From positions 17,568 to 81,567 of the forward strand of contig CAJQUN010001286.1 of assembly GCA_907163345.1 (NCBI GenBank): a stretch of 64,000 nucleotides of DNA, in the 5' to 3' direction. Made by a program: the position numbers and the translations under genes. Within the stretch, counting starts at the first letter, position 1. Every line of letters starts with the position of its first letter. Shown here one piece after another: positions 33,083 to 45,321 of this stretch. Under the pieces are notes generated by a model, which did no database searches, was not told the DNA's origin, and saw only the letters and a program-made list of their open reading frames with translations. Source of the stretch: Haberlea rhodopensis (lineage: Eukaryota; Streptophyta; Magnoliopsida; Lamiales; Gesneriaceae).

Positions 33083-35227
33083 ATGGCAGCAAACGTGGAA
33101 GTAGGTGACGCAGTGAGAGTCAATGCAAGTGCGGGGCGTACGAATCCCCTACCCCCGCCAGCTTTTGACGATGAACCGTCCGAACAACAGTTATTGCCAG
33201 GGGAGCTAAGCTTAACTCAATTCCTTGCTTACCGACCCCCAACCTTTGAAGGAACAGAAACAGGGGAACGAGCTGAGGAATGGTTAGAAAGGATAGAGCA
33301 AATCTTTGTGGCAGCCCCATGTGCGAAGACAGCATGGATACGGTTAGCGGAGTTCCAATTGGCCAAGAAGGCACTGATGTGGTGGAAGACCACTGTGGTA
33401 GAGCAAGAGGCTCAAGGTCATGAAGTTAACTGGAAAATGTTTCAAACTCGCTTTCTGAACCGTTATTTCTCGGCTGCAGCACGACAGGCTAAGGAAGATG
33501 AATTTACTCACCTCAAGCAAGGAAATTCGTCAGTGTCGGATTATGCTCTTCATTATTGCTCCTTACTCAGGTATGTGCCTCACATCGCCACGAGCACGCA
33601 AGCAAAGATGAGGAATTTCATGAAAGGTTTGAGGCCAGAGCTGTATGATAGGGTGATTACTTATGGCCCTACTTGTTTTGATGATGCACTCTCACGGGCT
33701 GAGCTAGCCGAACTGGGAGTGGGTGCATACCCTGATGTTGTACCACCGTCGGCACCCTCTCAGAAATCCACTCCGGATAATTTGAAGCCAATGGGTGATC
33801 AGTTCAAGTCAAGGGGGAACACATCGGCGTCAAGGTTCAGTGGTAAGAGGCCCGACAATAGATGGAAAGGAAACCGTAGGGGTGATGCCCCATCTGGAAG
33901 GGGGCAGTCTCAGGGAGACAGATCTGGGAAGGTCCAGTGCACTCTTTGTGGGCAACCACATCTGACGAAAGATTGCGTAGGATGTTATGTTTGTGGCGAC
34001 AAAGGCCACTTTGCTAGGCAGTGTCCCAACAGGGGAGGTCAACAGGGTCCTGCGGGGAGGCCTGCGGATAGGACAGAACAACATAGACCACCCTTCGTGC
34101 CGAGACAGTTTGGAGGTCAGCCTATGGGGCCACCTCAAGGGCAAGTCTATGCATTGACGAGGGAGCAGGCTTCAGCGGCTCCGGAGGAAGTTATAGCGGG
34201 TACGTGTCTTTTATTTACGCACCCTGCTTTAATATTGATCAACACAGGTGCGTCACACTCTTTTGTGTCAACAAGTTTTGTGGAAAGGCACCACATATGC
34301 ACTTCTCCGTCACCCACGCCTCTTATAGTCTCGACCCCCGCCAGAAGAAGTATGATTACTGATCGGATCGTCTACGATGGCCTCATTTATTTTGAGGATA
34401 AAGAACTAAGGTCAGATTTGATTGTTCTGGGGATGTCAGATTTTGACTGCATTCTGGGCATTGATGTTCTGAACAGGTATCAGGCAGTTGTGAACTGCAG
34501 GCAGAGAACTGTACGATTCAAATCTGATAAGGGAGTTCCATGGACGTTCTATGGGGATGGTTCTCGCTCTAAGATCCCGTTGATATCTGCTGTCAAGATG
34601 GCACAGTTGTTGGAACGGGGCCATACAGGCTACCTCATATATGCCGTTGATGTTACGAAAAAGAAAGAAGAAGTAAAAGTTGAGGATGTGCCCGTAGTGG
34701 CGGAGTTCCCTGATGTCTTCCTGGAGGAGATTCCCGGATTCCCACCGACGAGGGAGGTCGAGTTTGGGATCGAACTATTACCGGGGACGTCTGCCATTTC
34801 TCGTGCCCCTTATAGGATGGCACCAGCGGAGCTAAGGGAACTAAAGATTCAGTTGCAAGAGCTCCTTGATAAGGGCTATATACGCCCTAGCGTGTCGCCC
34901 TGGGGAGCACCAGTTTTATTTGTGAAGAAGAAAGATGGTTCGATGCGCTTGTGCGTCGATTACAGACAACTGAACAAAGCTACAGTGAAGAATAAGTACC
35001 CACTTCCGAGGATCGATGACTTGTTTGATCAGTTGCAGGGTACGAGACTCTATAGTAAGATCGATCTAAGGTCGGGGTACCATCAGATTCGAGTAAGGGA
35101 AGATGATGTCCAGAAGACAGCCTTCAGGACTAGGTATGGGCACTATGAATTCCTAGTCATGCATTTTGGGGTGACAAATGCCCCGGCTGTTTTCATGAGT
35201 TTGATGAACAGGGTGTTCCAACCATAA
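33083..35227 (+). pseudogene. Gypsy-C gag, protease and RT N-terminal two thirds
   Basis: Long open stretch from ATG 33083 (MAANVEVGD); the preceding TTG and the leader CTTGTCTTGCAGT are non-coding. Gag domain (AEEWLERIEQIF, ALMWWKTTV, FLNRYFSAAARQ), basic linker, knuckles CTLCGQPHLTKDC and CYVCGDKGHFARQC, protease region, then RT motifs CVDYRQLNKATVKNKYPLP, YSKIDLRSGYHQI and FGVTNAPAVF. Two defects stand out: the protease motif reads LINTGASHSF, with Asn for the catalytic Asp, and a small deletion at about 35227 creates a stop just before the RT catalytic DD. The downstream part is in another frame. Confidence 0.93.
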
Positions 35228-37590
35228 TCAATTCGTCATAGTTTTCATTGACGATATACTCATCTACTCCCGGACCGAAGAGGATCATGTACGGCACTTG
35301 AGGACAGTACTTCAGATCCTTAGGGATCATCAGTTGTATGCAAAGCTCAGCAAGTGTGAGTTCTGGCTGAGCAGTGTCGTGTTCTTTGGTCATGTTATAT
35401 CTAGCAGCAGGATATCTGTGGATCCCAGGAAGATTGAAGCTGTAATGGAGTGGGCAGCACCCACTTCTGTACCCGAGATACGGAGTTTCCTTGGCTTAGC
35501 AGGTTATTACCGACGTTTTGTCGAGGGATTTTCTAAGATCGCTAAGCCGTTGACACAGCTGACTCAGAAAGGAGTCCCATTCTTTTGGTCCGGAGATTGT
35601 GAGGAAAGTTTTCAAGAACTGAAGCGTCGTTTGACTACAGCGCCTGTATTGGTGATCCCTTCTGAGAATAAGAGGTTTGCCTTGTACACGGATGCATCAT
35701 TGCAGGGTTTGGGCTGTGTATTGATGCAAGACAGACAAGTGGTAGCCTATGCTTCGAGACAGTTGAAGCCTCATGAGAACAGATACCCAGTCCATGATCT
35801 GGAACTGGCGGCTATCATTTTCGCCTTGAAGATTTGGCGTCATTATCTTTATGGTACTACGTTTACCATCTTTACAGACCATAAGAGCCTAAAGTTTCTA
35901 TTCACTCAGGCTGAACTGAATATGCGTCAAAGAAGATGGATGGATTTGCTCAAGGATTATGACTGTGAAATTGAGTACCATCCCGGTAAAGCAAATTTGA
36001 TAGCAGACGCCTTAAGTCGGAAGGTGAAGAGTACTGCTGAGGACGTTATGTGTTTATCAGCGATGATGACCTCTTACTGCCACCTGGGCTATGACTTTGA
36101 TGTGGACACGTCGCCGGTGCGAGTGTCGACCTTATTGGCCGAACCAGACGTATTTGAGGCTATCAGGAAAGCCCAGAGGTCGGATGATGAAGTTCAGAGA
36201 TGGTTATCGATAACACTTCGAGGTCAGCCAACAAAGTTTAGAGTGGCTGAAGATGATTCATTAAGACTGGGCAACCGATGGGTAGTCCCAGATACACCAG
36301 AGTTACGTAAAGGAATATTGGAACGAGCTCACAGTAGTCGGTTCAGTATTCACCCAGGAGGAAGAAAGATATACAAGGACCTGAGTGGTCAATTCTGGTG
36401 GAGGCGCATGAAGCGTGATGTGATCAGTTTTGTTAAGAGATGTTTGATCTGCCAGCAAGTAAAGGCAGAAAGGCAGAGGCCTGGTGGCGAGCAGAAGAGC
36501 TTGGAGGTACCTAAGTGGAAGTGGGAACATATATCTATGGACTTCGTAACCCACTTGCCAAGGTCGGCCTCTGGATTTGATGCGATCTGGGTGATCGTGG
36601 ATAGGCTGACGAAAGTAGCTCATTTCATCCCTTACAGTATGACTTTCACGTATCTAAAGATGGCCCAATTGTATGTACGGGATGTAGTGAGGTTGCATGG
36701 GGTTCCAGTCTCGATCGTGTCTGACAGGGACCCAAGATTTACCTCTCATTTCTGGGAGGGTCTCCAGACAGCTTTGGGCACCGAGGTGAGGCTGAGTACA
36801 GCGTATCACCCTCAGACAGACGGCCAAACGGAGCGTACTATACAGACGCTCGAAGATATGCTGAGGGCATGTGTTTTGGAGTTTGATACTCTGTGGCAAG
36901 AGTCTATACCACTGGTGAGTTCTCCTATAATAACAGCTATCAGGCGAGCATTCAAATGGCCCCTTTTGAAGCTCTTTATGGACGACGATGTAGGTCACCA
37001 CTGTATTGGGAGGACTTGACGAGTAGAGCGGTCGGAGGACCGGATATGATTAAGGACATGGAGGAAAAGATTAAGATAATACGCTCAAAGATGAAGGCGG
37101 CTCAAGATAGGCAAGCAGCCTATGCCAATAAGCGGCGACGGCCGCTAGAATTCCAAGAAGGAGACAAGGTTTTCTTGAAAATCTCACCATTCAGGGGTGT
37201 GGTCCGTTTTGGTATGCGGGGGAAGTTATCTCCGAGATATGTCGGACCGTATGAGGTATTGCAGCGTATTGGTACATTGGCTTACCGTTTGGCTCTACCA
37301 CCGTCTTTATCTGGAATTCATGATGTTTTCCATGTTTCTATGTTGAGGAAGTATGAGCCAGACCCGTCTCATTTTTACAGCCTACTGAAGTGCAGTTAGA
37401 CTCAGATGTATCATACGTTGAACGGCCGGTCAGAATTCTGGATCGTGAGGATCGCAGACTACGAAGTAAAGTTATACCGATGGTCAAAGTTCAGTGGGAT
37501 CGTCGGGGTGTCGACGAGGCTACGTGGGAGACAGAACGGCATATGATGCTGCATTACCCGGAACTATTTTCTGGTATGATTTATGTTTAG
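35228..37590 (+). pseudogene. Gypsy-C RT C-terminus, RNase H, integrase and chromodomain
   Basis: After the break, the catalytic FIDDILIYSR is legible near 35245 and the frame is open from 35298 to 37019. It has RNase H (ALYTDASLQGLGCVL), the integrase zinc finger (HSSRFS, CLICQQ) and core motifs SMDFVTHLP, IVSDRDPRF and YHPQTDGQTERTIQTLEDM. A frameshift near 36913 moves the FSYNNSYQASIQ segment and GMRGKLSPRYVGPYEVL to 36893-37399, and another near 37375 moves the chromodomain (VKVQWDRRGVDEATWETE) to 37390-37590. Confidence 0.93.
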
Positions 37591-37634
37591 TTTCTTTTGG
37601 GTAAGTGCATGCGATTTCGAGGACGAAATCTTAT

Positions 37635-37648
37635 AAGTAGGGGAGTAA
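37635..37648 (+). other. Gypsy-C polypurine tract
   Basis: AAGTAGGGGAGTAA next to the 3' LTR. Confidence 0.88.
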
Positions 37649-39648
37649 TGTGATGCCCCGAAATTAATTAATGGTAACCTGGACATTAATTATGTTTATA
37701 TGATGAATTATTACGATGATCAAGTTATGTGTGGAAATGATGTATTGACATGATTTAAGGATGTTGATTTTAATTATGAGGAAGGTATAGATTTAATGAA
37801 GTCGGTTGCATTTTTGTAAATGCTTTTGAAATATCATGTTAGCGTATCATATACATCATGGTAAGTGTTGGGGCACAATTTAATTAAACCCACATAACCT
37901 CCCACTACCCCACCTTTTTAACTCACTTTCCCCTTTTACACTAAAATCCCCAAAATCTTTTTACCCTTTCCCCTCATTTTCGAGTTTGGCACAAAGGTGG
38001 GAAGGAAATCCTTGCAAAAGCTTCACTCTTGTGATTCTTGGTAAGATTTAAGCCCTATGATGTGTATATGTCACTCCTTGAAGCTTTTGTAAAGTTTTAT
38101 TTGAGTTTGTATTGATTTTGGAGGGTTTGAAATGGGTCTATATGGGTATGTGTTGTTTATGGTTGGGGAATGATTTTTGAAGTGTTTTTATGTTGGTTTT
38201 AGTGGGTTATGAGGTTATTGATGTTGTAAGGAAGTATGGATTTGTAAGGCATGAAGAGAAGCTTGAAAAATGTACATTAATGGCGAATTTTCGGGACTCA
38301 GCACTCGGCGATCGATCGCCCGTTCTTGGCGATCGATCGCGAGCCTCCAGTGCACGCCAGTAACGTTTGGCGATCGATCGCCACCTTTGGGCGATCGATC
38401 GGCGAGGCTGGCGATCGATCGCCAAGAAGGAAATTTTTGCCCCTCGTCCAGTGTGATCTCGCGATCGATCGCGCCTAGGCAGCGATCGATCGCGAGATGT
38501 AAAAATGTGGATTTTTGATATTTTTGTGGGATTTTTGGATATTGGACTATATTTAGCTTCTAATATCAATTTGTATGGTTATGTAGAACCATCCCAGGTA
38601 CCCACGACTTCAAGGAGATAAAGTCCTCCGACTCCTCCATTTTGGGAATTAAGGTACGTAAGAAACGTACGGGCACCGGAGGGTAAACCATACTCCTACA
38701 TTTAATGATGATGATTATGATGATGTTTATGATGATGATGTTTATGATGATGTTTATGATGATGATGTTTATGATGATGTTTACGATGATGATGTTTATG
38801 ATGATGTTTATTATGATGATGTTACGATGATGATGCTTATGATGATGTTTACGATGATGATGTTTATGATGATGATGTTTATAATGATGCTTACGATGAT
38901 GATGTTTATGATGATGTTTATGATGATGATGTTACGATGATGATGCTTATGATGATGTTTACGATGATGATGTTTATGATGATGACGTTTATGATAAGTA
39001 AGTTTATGATAAGGTCATACGAGGTATATGATTGGGTAAGACGCCCATGTGGTAAGATGCCACCCAATGTATGTGAGTGGGTAAGACGCCCACGTGGTAA
39101 GATGCCACATAATGTTATGATATGGCAAGATGCCATATGATGGGGGTAAGATGCCCCTGTGGTAAGATGCCACACGACGGTTATGTTATGGTAAGATGCC
39201 ATACAATGGGGTAAGATGCCCTCATACATGAATAAGAATCAGGGATAACAAAAGAAGTTGAAGAACGACCAATAACATTTACTTAACTAAGATGCTATGC
39301 ATTACTGTATGTCTTTTCTATCATGTTAAGTAAATATGTATGTACTCACGATGTGTCGTCCCTGTAGGTACACTTTTGGATCAAGGGCTTAGGGTCGGGT
39401 TGAGGAGGTGAGCTAAAAGGAGCAAGATGAATATAGGATGCAGGATTTTGATAGTCTCTACTCTATGAGTAGTGTAAACCTATAACTTTAACATTCATTA
39501 TTGGGAATGTAATTAATAGCTTTTGGAAATTTTATTTTGGCCTGTAATCTTCTTAGCTCAAGCTACAACCGGAACCCTTAAGAGGTTATAAATGCATTTC
39601 TGTCCATTATATGTGTACTAACTGATGTTAAGGTAGGAAGACCCTACA
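37649..39648 (+). repeat. Gypsy-C 3' LTR
   Basis: 2000 bp, nearly identical to the 5' LTR. Differences include one palindrome unit lost, a short deletion near 37963 and microsatellite changes. TATA-like box near 38564; GTACGT hairpin 38654-38670; hairpin array 39033-39223. Confidence 0.93.
38307..38493 (+). promoter_or_regulatory. Phased palindrome cluster, Gypsy-C 3' LTR (seven units)
   Basis: Centres 38313.5, 38334.5, 38375.5, 38396.5, 38416.5, 38466.5 and 38487.5; spacings 21, 41, 21, 20, 50, 21. Exactly one 22-bp unit fewer than the 5' LTR. Confidence 0.92.
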
Positions 39649-39653
39649 AGTTC

Positions 39654-39878
39654 ATCATTGTATTCATGGACGACATACTCATCTACTCTCGGAGTGAGGA
39701 AGAGCATGTGAAACACTTGAGGACAGTACTCCAGATTCTCAAAGATCATCAGTTGTATGCCAAGCTCAGCAAGTGTGAGTTTTGGTTGAGTAGTGTAGTG
39801 TTTCTGGGGCATGTCATATCTAGCAGTGGGATATCGGTGGATCCCATGAAGATTGAGGCTGTGATGGAGTGGGCTGCA
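39654..39878 (+). pseudogene. Gypsy-B RT catalytic segment
   Basis: A short open piece between the two insertions: IIVFMDDILIYSRSEEEHVKHL, then LSKCEFWLSSVVFLGHVIS and EAVMEWAA, the RT active site and thumb. It continues Gypsy-B from 30861 and is interrupted by N1 at 39878. Bases 39874-39878 (CTGCA) are N1's left duplication. Confidence 0.92.
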
Positions 39879-41396
39879 TGATGTGACTAGAAATAGACAC
39901 ATCTATTGCGCTTAATTATCTACGATTTGGTATATTTTGATGGATAAATTGATACATATGCTACCTAATCGTATATTTGTGTAAATGTAGGGAAACGTGA
40001 AGAAATCAAGCTAAAATGATGAAAGAAGCAATAAAGTTGAAGAAAAGAGGAAAAAACCAGAATCCAAGACACATGTTGCTCCTTGCTCCTCAAATTTCTA
40101 TATGTTCGAGCCATGTTTTGGAAATGTGTTCCATAGAAAAGTTGTAGAACTTTGAGTTATCTTCGCGTGGACAGCTGATTCATCGAATTCGGAGTTCGGA
40201 CGAGAAAGTTACGGCCAAAATACGAAACTCGCCAGAAAAATTGATGACAGGCGTAATTACGCCATTATTAGGCGTAATTACGCCAACGCTACGGCATGTG
40301 TAGGCGTAGCTACGCCATTCTACGCGTAATTACGCCAGAAGACTTTTGGAAAGTGAAAATTCTTGATTTCTTTCCTTCCCACATGGATTCTAACCTACTC
40401 CATCAGCCTCCCAATACATATATACTCGAAATTCAGACCTTTTAAACATCTAGATAGTTAGGGTAGAGTAGTTTAGGATAGTTTTATAATTTTTCTCTCA
40501 ATTTTGTTGAAGAACGCTACGAAGATCGAAGCGAAGGCGGGATTGACACCTCGACGAGCGGAGATTGGATTAGTTTTCTTTCCCTTGTTTTTATTTATTG
40601 CTTTATCTTAGATTATGTCTAGCTAGTTTTAATTCTTGGTTGAGGAAGACAAATCCTTGGATTTATTTATCTTGGGGAGATTCTTACGCTTTAATTATCA
40701 ATTTTATTGAGTATCAAGAGTTTTTCTGATTTTATTGATATGATTGTTGTGTTTGTTTATTGGATTGACAACCTAATAACTTGCATGAAATCTAACGCTA
40801 AATTAGATATCAAATACGGAATCGTTTGATCCCTCTAATTTACGAAGCAACTAAGATTAATTAAATTCCGCTTGTGAGTTTGTTAAATTCTTAGGAAGAA
40901 CACTTGACTAGATTAAACATAGACGCTTGGATTATGTTGTTTAGCTTCATCGATCTCACTAGTTCATATGCTATCATCAATTTAAATCTTAATCGCTTGT
41001 ATTTTGATTGATTGTTTGATAAGGGTTAAACTAGAACGCTTGGGCTACTTAACTACACGTAAGGTGAGATAGGACTTTGATTATTGGATTAAACGTCCAA
41101 CGATGAATATTCATATGAAAAATTGAGTCTTTTGTGAATCGATGAAATAGATGATAATTCCAAGGAAGAGTCGACCGATACCAAGAATAACTTTCGTTAC
41201 TTTAATCTTTAGTTTTAATTTTAATTAGTATAATTCAATCACAACCCCATCTTTTATTCTTTTGATTTTGATTTTCATTAACACAAGAATTCACACCTCC
41301 TCGTGGGATCGATCCCTACTCACGCTACTACATTATTGTTATCAATCTTGAGGATTGAGTGGGGTTAATTTGGGCGTACACGATAAGCGCACACCA
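39879..41396 (+). repeat. N1 5' LTR
   Basis: 1518 bp, TGATGTGACTAG...GCGCACACCA. Contains the GGCGTAATTACGCC cluster (40250-40336) and a TATA-like CATATATAC (40417-40425). Confidence 0.93.
40250..40336 (+). promoter_or_regulatory. Palindrome cluster GGCGTAATTACGCC in N1 LTR
   Basis: Four palindromes with centres 40256.5, 40277.5, 40309.5 (GGCGTAGCTACGCC) and 40329.5; spacings 21, 32, 20. The TATA-like box follows about 90 bp downstream. The same cluster is in the 3' LTR near 44171-44257. Confidence 0.92.
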
Positions 41397-41401
41397 AATT
41401 T

Positions 41402-41419
41402 TGGCGCCGTTGCCGGGGA
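41402..41419 (+). other. N1 primer-binding site (tRNA-Asp type)
   Basis: TGGCGCCGTTGCCGGGGA, complementary to the 3' end of plant tRNA-Asp, as in Tat/Athila-type elements. Confidence 0.88.
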
Positions 41420-41550
41420 GGCGTTGTATATTTTTGTGTTAATATTTTCTGTTTTATTTCTTTCTCTTTCTTTTTCTTTCTTTCTTTCCCCCCACCGCTA
41501 CTCTTGTTTGTTAGTGCTTACAGGTTGATTTCTCAAAATCGGATCTTATC

Positions 41551-42687
41551 ATGGAGGACTATAGGCGACTAGACGAATTGGAGTATCTTGTGCACCAACT
41601 TGGCGTAGGGAGTGGACAAAGTGCATACAACTCAAGTTGGAGTGATCATCCCAATCTCAACTATGACAATCAATGGATGAGCCCACCTCCACCTTACATG
41701 CAGTCCTATCTACCGCCATACATACCACAATATTCGTCATGGCAGCAACAACCTCAATACCATACCCCTTGTGAGTCTTTAGAGAATCTTGTTTTAACAC
41801 TTATTGATAGTACTTTGCAATTTCAACAGGAATTCAGGGCTAGCACTCAGAATTTGGGTAACCAAATGGAGCAAATAATAAGATCAGCCGATCGGATAGC
41901 AGCACAAAAGGAGACCATGATTGCATTCGAATCATGGAGTGATGAAGAAGATGAGACTCTGGAGAAGGTGGTACTGATGCCACCCGAGCTAGAAGAGGAG
42001 ATAAATGTGCCAATAGAAGAAAAGGAGCTTGTATATCCTACAACTCCGCAAGGTAAGTTTCCAACTGAGAGCTATGTTGAATACTTAGATGAATCAAGTG
42101 ATGTGGAAGAGGAGTCGGCGATAGAGTACTGTGTTGAAATGGATCCTTGGGACTATTTTTTCGAAGACAACACCTTGGACAGTGGCAAAGAGGTAGAAAC
42201 TCCAGCAACGATGGTACTGAGGCCATCAATACTTGAACAACAAACAGAGATTGAGGTGGATAACAAGGAATCTCACCAGAATGGGATTCCCAAAGGCGAG
42301 CATAGGGGACAACAAGTTAAAGGATGCCACGAGGTAGATCTTGATCGACCTCAACTGACTTCTTTGGAGGAAGGCGACATAGTGAAAAGACAAAAACCCT
42401 CCAAGAGGTGCAAGGCGAATAGGCATCGCCTTAAGCGAGAGAACTGGCGTCGGGCCACCGACGTTAAACAGAGGCGCTGCTTGGGAGGCAACCCAAGGGG
42501 AGTTAGTTTCCCTTTCTTTTTATTTTTTGTTGCTTTATTAGTTAGACTTTTCTCGTTTCTTGTATTTTTGCCTTACATCGGGGACAATGTAAGATTTAAG
42601 TATGGAGGAGAGATTAGTGGTGTGTTATTGCTTTTCTATTACAAAAATACAAAAAAATCGAAAATTTTGAAAATTTTGAGCTCATAG
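41551..42687 (+). CDS. N1 single ORF, unknown function
   Basis: 378 codons from an ATG 130 bases after the primer site. Residues 1-75 are Tyr/Pro/Gln-rich (PPPPYMQSYLPPYIPQY). Residues 80-130 may be helical. The middle (about 130-230) is strongly acidic and repetitive in Glu. About 255-320 is basic, ending RCLGGNPRG, the motif coded by the GGGAGGCAACCCAAG stretch common near the 3' end of Tat/Athila internal regions. The last 55 residues are hydrophobic and then Lys-rich; they overlap the conserved 3' non-coding block, so the natural protein may end earlier. No zinc knuckle, protease or polymerase motif. It could be a residual gag or accessory protein; I do not recognise it. Confidence 0.55.
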   Translation: MEDYRRLDELEYLVHQLGVGSGQSAYNSSWSDHPNLNYDNQWMSPPPPYMQSYLPPYIPQYSSWQQQPQYHTPCESLENLVLTLIDSTLQFQQEFRASTQNLGNQMEQIIRSADRIAAQKETMIAFESWSDEEDETLEKVVLMPPELEEEINVPIEEKELVYPTTPQGKFPTESYVEYLDESSDVEEESAIEYCVEMDPWDYFFEDNTLDSGKEVETPATMVLRPSILEQQTEIEVDNKESHQNGIPKGEHRGQQVKGCHEVDLDRPQLTSLEEGDIVKRQKPSKRCKANRHRLKRENWRRATDVKQRRCLGGNPRGVSFPFFLFFVALLVRLFSFLVFLPYIGDNVRFKYGGEISGVLLLFYYKNTKKSKILKILSS

Positions 42688-43799
42688 TCACTAATGAATG
42701 CATGCTTAGAATCACTAGCCCATGATGAAACCTAATTGATATCATGCATACTTTTGAACATAGGTGAATTGTTAACCTTGGAACACTTTGAACTCTAATG
42801 CAAATTTTGCTTTAACATAGTAGTTGAATATTTTGAGCACTAATCCGTCATTACTTGTGAAGTGTGCATAGCTTAGTGAAGATTGTGTGAACTTTGTAAT
42901 AGTCTTAAGAAGTCTCTAATACATGCTAGAACTTAACTACATGCTCTTTGAGGCGTATATCTAGACTACTTGCAAACATGAAAGTGATATAGGCAATCTT
43001 TGATGCGTTTGAGCCTTTCAAGCCTACCATGTAAATAAAATCAATCTCTAGTACCCTTTTTGAGCCTTAATGTAAAAGAATGGTAGTATGCTAAGCATAC
43101 TAAAGACCCCCATTCAACATTCCTTGACTAGCTTATCATCCTACCCTTTTAGCCTAAATATGATTTCAATCCATACCTTTTAAATATTTGTGAACTTTAT
43201 TGTCAAAAGAATGAAATACATGAAAGAAAAGGAATGCCTTGAGGAAATAGATAAAAATATGACTCCAAGGGGAGCCAAGGCACAAAAGAAGAAAAATGTT
43301 GAAACAAAAGTTGAAAAATTCAAGCAAGAAGAGAAGCTTTTAGTGTGCATATCATCATACTCTCTTACTTGATATATCCTTACCTTTCTTTCATAAGTCA
43401 ATACCTAGGCCACACTACAAGCTAATAAAGACCTACTTGATTTATGTTTGCAAAGTGGCTAAGATAGTGGAGAAGAGTGTGCAAGTGAGCTTATACTTGT
43501 GTTAGTGTATGACTTGAACTATTGTGGGTTTACTTCTTTTGGATCTATAATTTGTACATGACACTTGTTTATGACCACCCACACACGTTCACTACTTTGT
43601 TGGGTACGAATTGTTTAGGGATTGAACTTGTTCCATTATTAACTTTTCACCGCCTTTCATTACTGTGCATGTTAAAATTGTTGAGGCATTAAAGTGAGGA
43701 CAAGTTGGTTTGTTATGATGCTATGAGCCAAGCATAAAAAAATTATTGTAGTTTTGTCTGATTACTCGAGGTCGAGTAAAGATTAAGTATGGGGGTGTT
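42596..43799 (+). other. N1 3' non-coding region bounded by two polypurine-like tracts
   Basis: First tract TAAGTATGGAGGAGAG (42596-42611), second TAAGTATGGGGGTGTT (43784-43799) abutting the LTR. The 1.1 kb between them has no convincing gene and resembles T2 sequence at 53665-54876 read in reverse (shared CGTTTGAGCCTTTCAAGC). Confidence 0.75.
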
Positions 43800-45316
43800 T
43801 GATATGACTAGAAATAGACACATCTATTGCGCTTAATTATCTACGATTTGGTATATTTTGATGGATAAATTGATACATATGCTACCTAATCGTATATTTG
43901 TGTAAATGTAGGGAAACGTGAAGAAATCAAGCTAAAATGATGAAAGAAGCAATAAAGTTGAAGAAAAGAGGAAAAAACCAGAATCCAAGACACATGTTGC
44001 TCCTTGCTCCTCAAATTTCTATATGTTCGAGCCATGTTTTGGAAATGTGTTCCATAGAAAAGTTGTATAACTTTGAGTTATCTTCGCGTGGACAGCTGAT
44101 TCATCGAATTCGGAGTTCGGACGAGAAAGTTACGGCCAAAATACGAAACTCGCCAGAAAAATTGATGACAGGCGTAATTACGCCATTATTAGGCGTAATT
44201 ACGCCAACGCTACGGCATGTGTAGGCGTAGCTACGCCATTCTACGCGTAATTACGCCAGAAGACTTTTGGAAAGTGAAAATTCTTGATTTCTTTCCTTCC
44301 CACATGGATTCTAACCTACTCCATCAGCCTCCCAATACATATATACTCGAAATTCAGACCTTTTAAACATCTAGATAGTTAGGGTAGAGTAGTTTAGGAT
44401 AGTTTTATAATTTTTCTCTCAATTTTGTTGAAGAACGCTACGAAGATCGAAGCGAAGGCGGGATTGACACCTCGACGAGCGGAGATTGGATTAGTTTTCT
44501 TTCCCTTGTTTTTATTTATTGCTTTATCTTAGATTATGTCTAGCTAGTTTTAATTCTTGGTTGAGGAAGACAAATCCTTGGATTTATTTATCTTGGGGAG
44601 ATTCTTACGCTTTAATTATCAATTTTATTGAGTATCAAGAGTTTTTCTGATTTATTGATATGATTGTTGTGTTTGTTTATTGGATTGACAACCTAATAAC
44701 TTGCATGAAATCTAACGCTAAATTAGATATCAAATACGGAATCGTTTGATCCCTCTAATTTACGAAGCAACTAAGATTAATTAAATTCCGCTTGTGAGTT
44801 TGTTAAATTCTTAGGAAGAACACTTGACTAGATTAAACATAGACGCTTGGATTATGTTGTTTAGCTTCATCGATCTCACTAGTTCATATGCTATCATCAA
44901 TTTAAATCTTAATCGCTTGTATTTTGATTGATTGTTTGATAAGGGTTAAACTAGAACGCTTGGGCTACTTAACTACACGTAAGGTGAGATAGGACTTTGA
45001 TTATTGGATTAAACGTCCAACGATGAATATTCATATGAAAAATTGAGTCTTTTGTGAATCGATGAAATAGATGATAATTCCAAGGAAGAGTCGACCGATA
45101 CCAAGAATAACTTTCGTTACTTTAATCTTTAGTTTTAATTTTAATTAGTATAATTCAATCACAACCCCATCTTTTATTCTTTTGATTTTGATTTTCATTA
45201 ACACAAGAATTCACACCTCCTCGTGGGATCGATCCCTACTCACGCTACTACATTATTGTTATCAATCTTGAGGATTGAGTGGGGTTAATTTGGGCGTACA
45301 CGATAAGCGCACACCA
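43800..45316 (+). repeat. N1 3' LTR
   Basis: 1517 bp; differs from the 5' LTR by very few bases (for example in the first 12 bases and one T near 44653). Ends GCGCACACCA before CTGCA. Confidence 0.93.
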
Positions 45317-45321
45317 CTGCA

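Larger units (their letters stand above)
30862..39648 (+). mobile_element. Gypsy-C: complete-length Tekay/Del-type chromovirus
   Basis: An 8787-bp element inserted into the RT of Gypsy-B. LTRs 30862-32876 and 37649-39648, primer site 32881-32892, polypurine tract 37635-37648, duplication AGTTC (30857-30861, 39649-39653). The LTRs are nearly identical, so the insertion is recent, yet pol carries three frameshifts and a protease active-site change. Confidence 0.95.
39879..45316 (+). mobile_element. N1: young non-autonomous Tat/Athila-like LTR retrotransposon
   Basis: A 5438-bp element with 1.5 kb LTRs differing at only a handful of positions, a tRNA-Asp type primer site and duplication CTGCA (39874-39878, 45317-45321). 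The internal part (2.4 kb) has one 378-codon ORF and no protease, RT, RNase H or integrase. It must be moved by proteins of another element. Near-identical LTRs make it the youngest complete insertion here. Confidence 0.93.

Noticed and set aside
43190..43372. Lys/Glu-rich ORF in N1 3' region
   Set aside because: Short, A-rich, and in the inter-tract non-coding block; no support for coding.
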